From assembly GCA_020637365.1 (NCBI GenBank), contig JACJWE010000001.1, forward strand, positions 186,001-250,000: a stretch of DNA of 64,000 bases, given 5' to 3'. A program made the position numbers and the translations under genes. The notes beneath the pieces are model-generated. The model ran no database searches, was not told the origin of the DNA, and was given only the letters and a program-made list of their open reading frames with translations. This document shows, piece after piece, positions 60,852 through 64,000 of this stretch. Each line of letters begins with the position of its first letter. Positions within the stretch are counted from its first letter, which is position 1. Origin of the DNA: Acidimicrobiia bacterium (lineage in GTDB: Bacteria > Actinomycetota > Acidimicrobiia > IMCC26256 > JAGNEX01).

Positions 60852-61247
60852 ATGAGGTTCATCGATACCAGTTTCTTTGTTGCGCTGATGCGATCCCGGG
60901 AACGACACCACGACGAGGCCCGCCATCTCTGGGCGCTTGACCAAGGTCCACTTATGACCACGGTGGGTGTTGTGGGGGAGACCTGGACGTTTCTGCGCCG
61001 CCGCGAACATCACGCCGCTGCAACCCGTGCAGTCCAGGCCATACGGTCCTCTACCCGCATCGTTGTGGTCGACACCGGACCCGAGGAACATGAGGCCGCA
61101 TGGGCCTGGCTCCAACAGCACGATGAGCACGAGTACTCCTTCGTCGATGCGGTGAGCTTTGAGGTGATGCGGCGGCGGCGACTGTCAGAAGCGCTCGCCT
61201 TCGATGGCGACTTCACCCGAGCAGGATTCATCGAGATCCGAGCCTGA
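60852..61247 (+). CDS. vapC: VapC-type PIN-domain ribonuclease toxin
   Basis: A 131-residue PIN nuclease with the full acidic set: Asp5 in FIDTSFFVALM, Glu43 in GVVGETWTFLRR, Asp99 in YSFVDAVSFEVM and Asp118/120 in ALAFDGDF. VapC toxins cut tRNA or rRNA when free of VapB. Unlike the neighbouring pair, both genes here are intact. Confidence 0.9.
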   Translation: MRFIDTSFFVALMRSRERHHDEARHLWALDQGPLMTTVGVVGETWTFLRRREHHAAATRAVQAIRSSTRIVVVDTGPEEHEAAWAWLQQHDEHEYSFVDAVSFEVMRRRRLSEALAFDGDFTRAGFIEIRA

Positions 61248-61578
61248 CGGTGCTCTGGGCGTTGCATTTGGCTCCTCCCCAGCCGTCGCTTCAGTCAGCG
61301 ACCTGTGAGCGGTCTTAGATATTCGTTTAATGATCTCAGAATCAGATTTGTTGTTCATCACAGATGATCCTTCCCGGCCCAGGACACCAAGTCGCAGACC
61401 AACAAGAACCATCACCACTTACACAAACCGTGCAGCAGTCCCCTTCGACCACCTGCTCGAGGCGGTCAGGTTTGCCGTTGGTGTGCCGTTGCTCGAGATC
61501 CGTGAGGCTGGGGTGACTCGGGGCGGCGGGCAGGCCATCTGGAGTTCTTCGTCGGTGGGCTCGACTTTGGTCGTCGAC
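61248..61578. other. Intergenic region, possible gene fragment
   Basis: About 330 bases. A plus-strand frame at 61330-61584 contains VPFDHLLEAVRFAVGVPLLE and GVTRGGGQAIWSSSSVG, which may be a degenerate gene, but no start signal or family supports it. Confidence 0.3.
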
Positions 61579-62271
61579 CTATGAGGTCTGTCGGGGCGGG
61601 CGCTCCGCTGCATCTGGCGGGCGCCAGGTTTCGCGAGTCGTGTACCAGAACTGGTCGGCCTCGTCGTCGTCCGTCGTCGGCGGGGTGGCGAGCGGGGTGA
61701 ATCCGAGTTCTTCTGGGATTAGTCGACTGGCCAGGTTGTCGGGGTCGTGGCGGATGATCACGGTTTTGACGTCCGCCCGTTGAACGGCCATGGCTGTAAC
61801 AGCGGCGGCCGCTTCCCGGGCGTATCCATTGCCGGTGTGGTCAACGTGAAGCCAATAGCCGATCTCAACTTCCTGCGGCTGACCGCGCCGCCTGAGGCCA
61901 ATCGCTCCGACGACATGGCCGTTCAAGAAGATGCCGTAGTGGGCGCTCCCGCCCTGGAGTCGATCGTGGTTCCAGCCTTTGAAAAGCGCACGCCTTTCGT
62001 CCTCTGGCAACGGTTCGTTGGAGGTCCACGGCAGCCACGGTCGAAGGTGTTCGATACTCGCTGCAATTGCCCTGGCTGCCGCTGGAACGTCTGCTGGCTC
62101 CCAACAGCGAAGCAGTAGCCGCGGTGTGGATACCGATGCCGGCAGCAGCGCCGTCTCATCCAGACCCGTTTGAGCGGCTGGCACTCGTCCTGCTCGCTGG
62201 GTCGGGTTCCGCGAACTCGTCCGCTGCTCACCGTGAGCGGGAGCGCCCATCGGGTCTTGGTGCGGCTTCAT
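61579..62271 (-). CDS. GNAT-family N-acetyltransferase (RimJ/RimL-like)
   Basis: A 230-residue protein. After a poorly conserved head of about 45 residues comes STPRLLLRCWEPADVPAAAR and SIEHLRPWLPWTSNEP, typical of the RimJ/RimL group. The acetyl-CoA loop is DHTGNGYAREAAAAV, followed by VIIRHDPDNLASRLIPEELG. The ATG overlaps the methyltransferase stop by four bases, so the two are co-translated. The acceptor could be a protein N-terminus or a small molecule. Confidence 0.83.
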   Translation of the reverse strand: MKPHQDPMGAPAHGEQRTSSRNPTQRAGRVPAAQTGLDETALLPASVSTPRLLLRCWEPADVPAAARAIAASIEHLRPWLPWTSNEPLPEDERRALFKGWNHDRLQGGSAHYGIFLNGHVVGAIGLRRRGQPQEVEIGYWLHVDHTGNGYAREAAAAVTAMAVQRADVKTVIIRHDPDNLASRLIPEELGFTPLATPPTTDDDEADQFWYTTRETWRPPDAAERPPRQTS

Positions 62272-62879
62272 CTGCGGGTGTTCTGGAACCAGTAGACGCC
62301 AGCGCGCATCTTCCCCATGGGAAGCGGCACGTCATAGAAGAGCTCGTCGTAGTCCTTGAGCTCGAGTGGGGCGAACAAGGCGGTCGCTTGGGCGCGGTCC
62401 AGGTGGTTCGGGCCTTTGGGAACTGGGATGCGGGACCGATGAGCGAAGTGGACCAACACGTAGTCGCTCGACGGCCCAAGCCATTCGTCGATGCGTTCGC
62501 GGTATGCCGCGATGTTGTTCTTTGGGATGTGGTGCAAACACCCCGAGTCGAGCACGATATCGAACGGTCCCGAGACGTCGACGTTGATCACATCGCCTTC
62601 GCTGCAATCCACCGAGACTCCAACGCTCGCAGCGCGCTCTTGAGTGGCCGCAAGAGCGTCGGCGACAAAGTCGACAGCCGTGACCTCGTAGCCCTGCTGA
62701 GCCAGGTAGACCGCGTCCAAGCCGGTACCACAACCCAGGTCGAGGGCTCGGCCCCCAGATGGACGCCCCGCAACCGCCTTTGTGAGCAACGGCACCGGAT
62801 CGTCTCGGTGCCAGGCGAGCGACTCCGCGCTCGGTGCTTTCTTGTACATCCGGGTAAACAACCGCTGCTGCAGTTTCAT
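62268..62879 (-). CDS. Class I SAM-dependent methyltransferase
   Basis: A 203-residue enzyme with motif I RALDLGCGTGLDAVYLAQQG at about 44-63, the acidic residue of motif II in VTAVDFVADAL, CSEGDVINV, and motif IV FDIVLDSGCLHHI. A small-molecule acceptor is likely. The ATG at 62879 is preceded by GAGG. It is coupled to the acetyltransferase gene downstream. Confidence 0.85.
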   Translation of the reverse strand: MKLQQRLFTRMYKKAPSAESLAWHRDDPVPLLTKAVAGRPSGGRALDLGCGTGLDAVYLAQQGYEVTAVDFVADALAATQERAASVGVSVDCSEGDVINVDVSGPFDIVLDSGCLHHIPKNNIAAYRERIDEWLGPSSDYVLVHFAHRSRIPVPKGPNHLDRAQATALFAPLELKDYDELFYDVPLPMGKMRAGVYWFQNTRR

Positions 62880-62934
62880 GGAACGCCTCACTTTGGTGGG
62901 GAGAGTCGGCGGCCTGTAGAGCCAAACATGCCGC

Positions 62935-63084
62935 CGATATCCGGTCAAAGACCGTGATGATCGCTGGCCGGCTAGAGAACCCGACGATCAGGTCGCCTTC
63001 CAGATGGCCGATCCTAGACCGGTCTTTCGCGGCTGCGAGTCGTTGGTGGATCAATGTGAAATCGCCGAGCGGTCCTGGGAACAT
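62935..63084 (-). pseudogene. IS30-family transposase remnant
   Basis: The frame HQRLAAAKDRSRIGHLEGDL followed by IVGFSSRPAIITVFDR matches the start of the catalytic core of IS30-type transposases (GHWEGDLIVG carries the first Asp). Only about 45 residues remain; the rest is absent on both sides. Confidence 0.6.
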
Positions 63085-63163
63085 CGTCTGTGGGTGTCAT
63101 TCGGGATCGGTGGTGATGCCCGGATGGGGACGGGCGGTGGGGTGTTGCGCGGTGCCCGGCCGG

Positions 63164-63375
63164 TCAGGAATTGATCAGGTCGAAGCCTTCATCGAGCCAG
63201 CCGATCTGGCCCCCGATCATCTTCTTGACGGGGCGACCTAGCCGGGCGAGCTGCGCTCCGGCCTTGTCTGCGGCGTTGCAATGCGGCCCGGCGCAATACA
63301 CGACGAAGAGGGCGTCAGCGGAAGAGGTGCTGCTGGGGCGTGATGTCGCCGTCCTCCAGTACCAAAGTCGTCATC
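63164..63375 (-). pseudogene. Rhodanese-domain remnant
   Basis: The C-terminal part reads ALFVVYCAGPHCNAADKAGA followed by QLARLGRPVKKMIGGQIGWL and DEGFDLINS, a rhodanese-like active-site region with cysteines in the CAGPHC loop. Upstream, TTLVLEDGDITPQQHLFR lies in another frame and stops. The N-terminal half of the domain is missing. Confidence 0.55.
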
Positions 63376-63469
63376 TCGGCATTCTGTCTCGCAGGAGGCC
63401 TTCTACACTCCCGGTATGGCTGTGGATCTTCCCGTTGACGTCGAAGCGGGACTGAGAGCGGAGGCCGCA

Positions 63470-64000
63470 ATGCGTCATTGGGCAGTGCTTGTCGTTTGTG
63501 TATTGCTGCTGTCGGCATGCGGGACGACGGACGACGCCGCCCCTCCGACCTCGACGAGTCCGAGCACACAAGCAACCACTGAGTCTTCTGTCAATCGCGG
63601 AACCACCACCTCGAGCATCGCCGACGATTTCGGCAGAAGCTCGACAAGCGCCCAGGCAAACACGTCGACCGCGCCCACAACGGTGACCGGGTCGAGCGCG
63701 ACGGCCAGCGACGCCACCGCTCCGACCTCGACAGGTCCGAGCACCCAGGCGACTACGAGCGACACCAGCAGCCGGGCGGGCGGGGCGTCGTCTGACGGGT
63801 GCAGCACCGGGTCCAACGCAGTACCCAGTGGAGCGTCTTCCAAGCCGGTGATCGATGTGGACGGCGATGGGCAGGCGGACACCGCTTGGGTGTCGGTCGC
63901 TTCGACGGGGACAGTGACGGTAGGCATCGCGACAGCTGCTGGCGGCGGATTTAGGCGTATCTGGAACTCGGCAAGCCCGGTGACCAGGTCGATCTTGGTC
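63470..64000 (+). CDS. Thr/Ser-rich lipoprotein with FG-GAP-like repeat (partial)
   Basis: ATG 63470, with GCGGAGG five bases upstream, starts a lipoprotein signal (MRHWAVLVVCVLLLSAC). A Thr/Ser-rich linker of about 95 residues follows. Then VIDVDGDGQADTAWVSVAST resembles an FG-GAP/VCBS calcium-binding unit. The frame is still open at base 64000. It is probably a surface-exposed lipoprotein with a repeat domain beyond the window. Confidence 0.75.
   Translation, partial: MRHWAVLVVCVLLLSACGTTDDAAPPTSTSPSTQATTESSVNRGTTTSSIADDFGRSSTSAQANTSTAPTTVTGSSATASDATAPTSTGPSTQATTSDTSSRAGGASSDGCSTGSNAVPSGASSKPVIDVDGDGQADTAWVSVASTGTVTVGIATAAGGGFRRIWNSASPVTRSILV

Overview
The window reads as high-GC actinobacterial DNA, most likely from a member of the class Acidimicrobiia. 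This is an inference from the gene set: homodimeric AceE, a DUF3073-like protein, SARP/BTAD regulators, a cAMP-binding protein lysine acetyltransferase, a fused two-domain acyl-CoA dehydrogenase, Thr-rich DUF11/SdrD_B surface proteins and an LAxTG-like sorting signal. I could not run a taxonomic search.

Region 1 (1-7.4 kb) holds the tail of a membrane protein, a translationally coupled patA-mutY pair, a putative permuted papain-fold protein with a SARP regulator behind it, and a decayed SARP/TPR regulator. Region 2 (7.7-14.8 kb) has a three-gene FtsX-type ABC transporter and, on the other strand, an osmoprotectant uptake operon (binding lipoprotein, two permeases, ATPase with CBS tail) that is broken by several frameshifts. 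Region 3 (15-24 kb) carries a DUF1295 membrane enzyme, a membrane protein, a lipase-like lipoprotein lacking two catalytic residues, a class 2 lipase, a SulP anion transporter and a fused acyl-CoA dehydrogenase.

Region 4 (24.4-32.8 kb) is one giant repeat-built, sortase-type surface protein gene interrupted by about eight frameshifts. Region 5 (32.9-45.5 kb) holds aidB, cobO and a flavin-binding protein in a row, an Rrf2 Fe-S regulator coupled to a YwiC-like protein, a DUF2207 protein, an AstE/AspA-family deacylase and an lhr helicase. Region 6 (45.6-55 kb) has a secreted lipase-like hydrolase, aceE, a small acidic protein, a PASTA protein and two envelope proteins.

Region 7 (55.0-59.4 kb) is a small genomic island at the 3' end of a tRNA-Val(CAC) gene, flanked by a 34-36 bp direct repeat. 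It contains the C-terminal half of a large serine recombinase, an ISL3-family insertion that destroyed the rest of it, and AT-richer cargo of unknown function. The recombinase frame runs through the left repeat into the tRNA, and a helix-turn-helix ORF leaves the right repeat in the same frame. In the excised circle the two would therefore form one longer recombinase. Region 8 (59.4-64 kb) is a patchwork: a broken RHH/PIN toxin-antitoxin pair, an intact vapBC pair, a methyltransferase-acetyltransferase pair, IS30 and rhodanese remnants, and a lipoprotein running off the end.

A general caution: at least ten otherwise conserved genes are split by single-base frame changes, clustered at 4.9-7.4, 12-18.5, 24.4-32.8 and 60 kb. 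The residue-level conservation on both sides of most breaks suggests uncorrected sequencing or assembly indels more than true pseudogenes, but the sequence alone cannot settle this.
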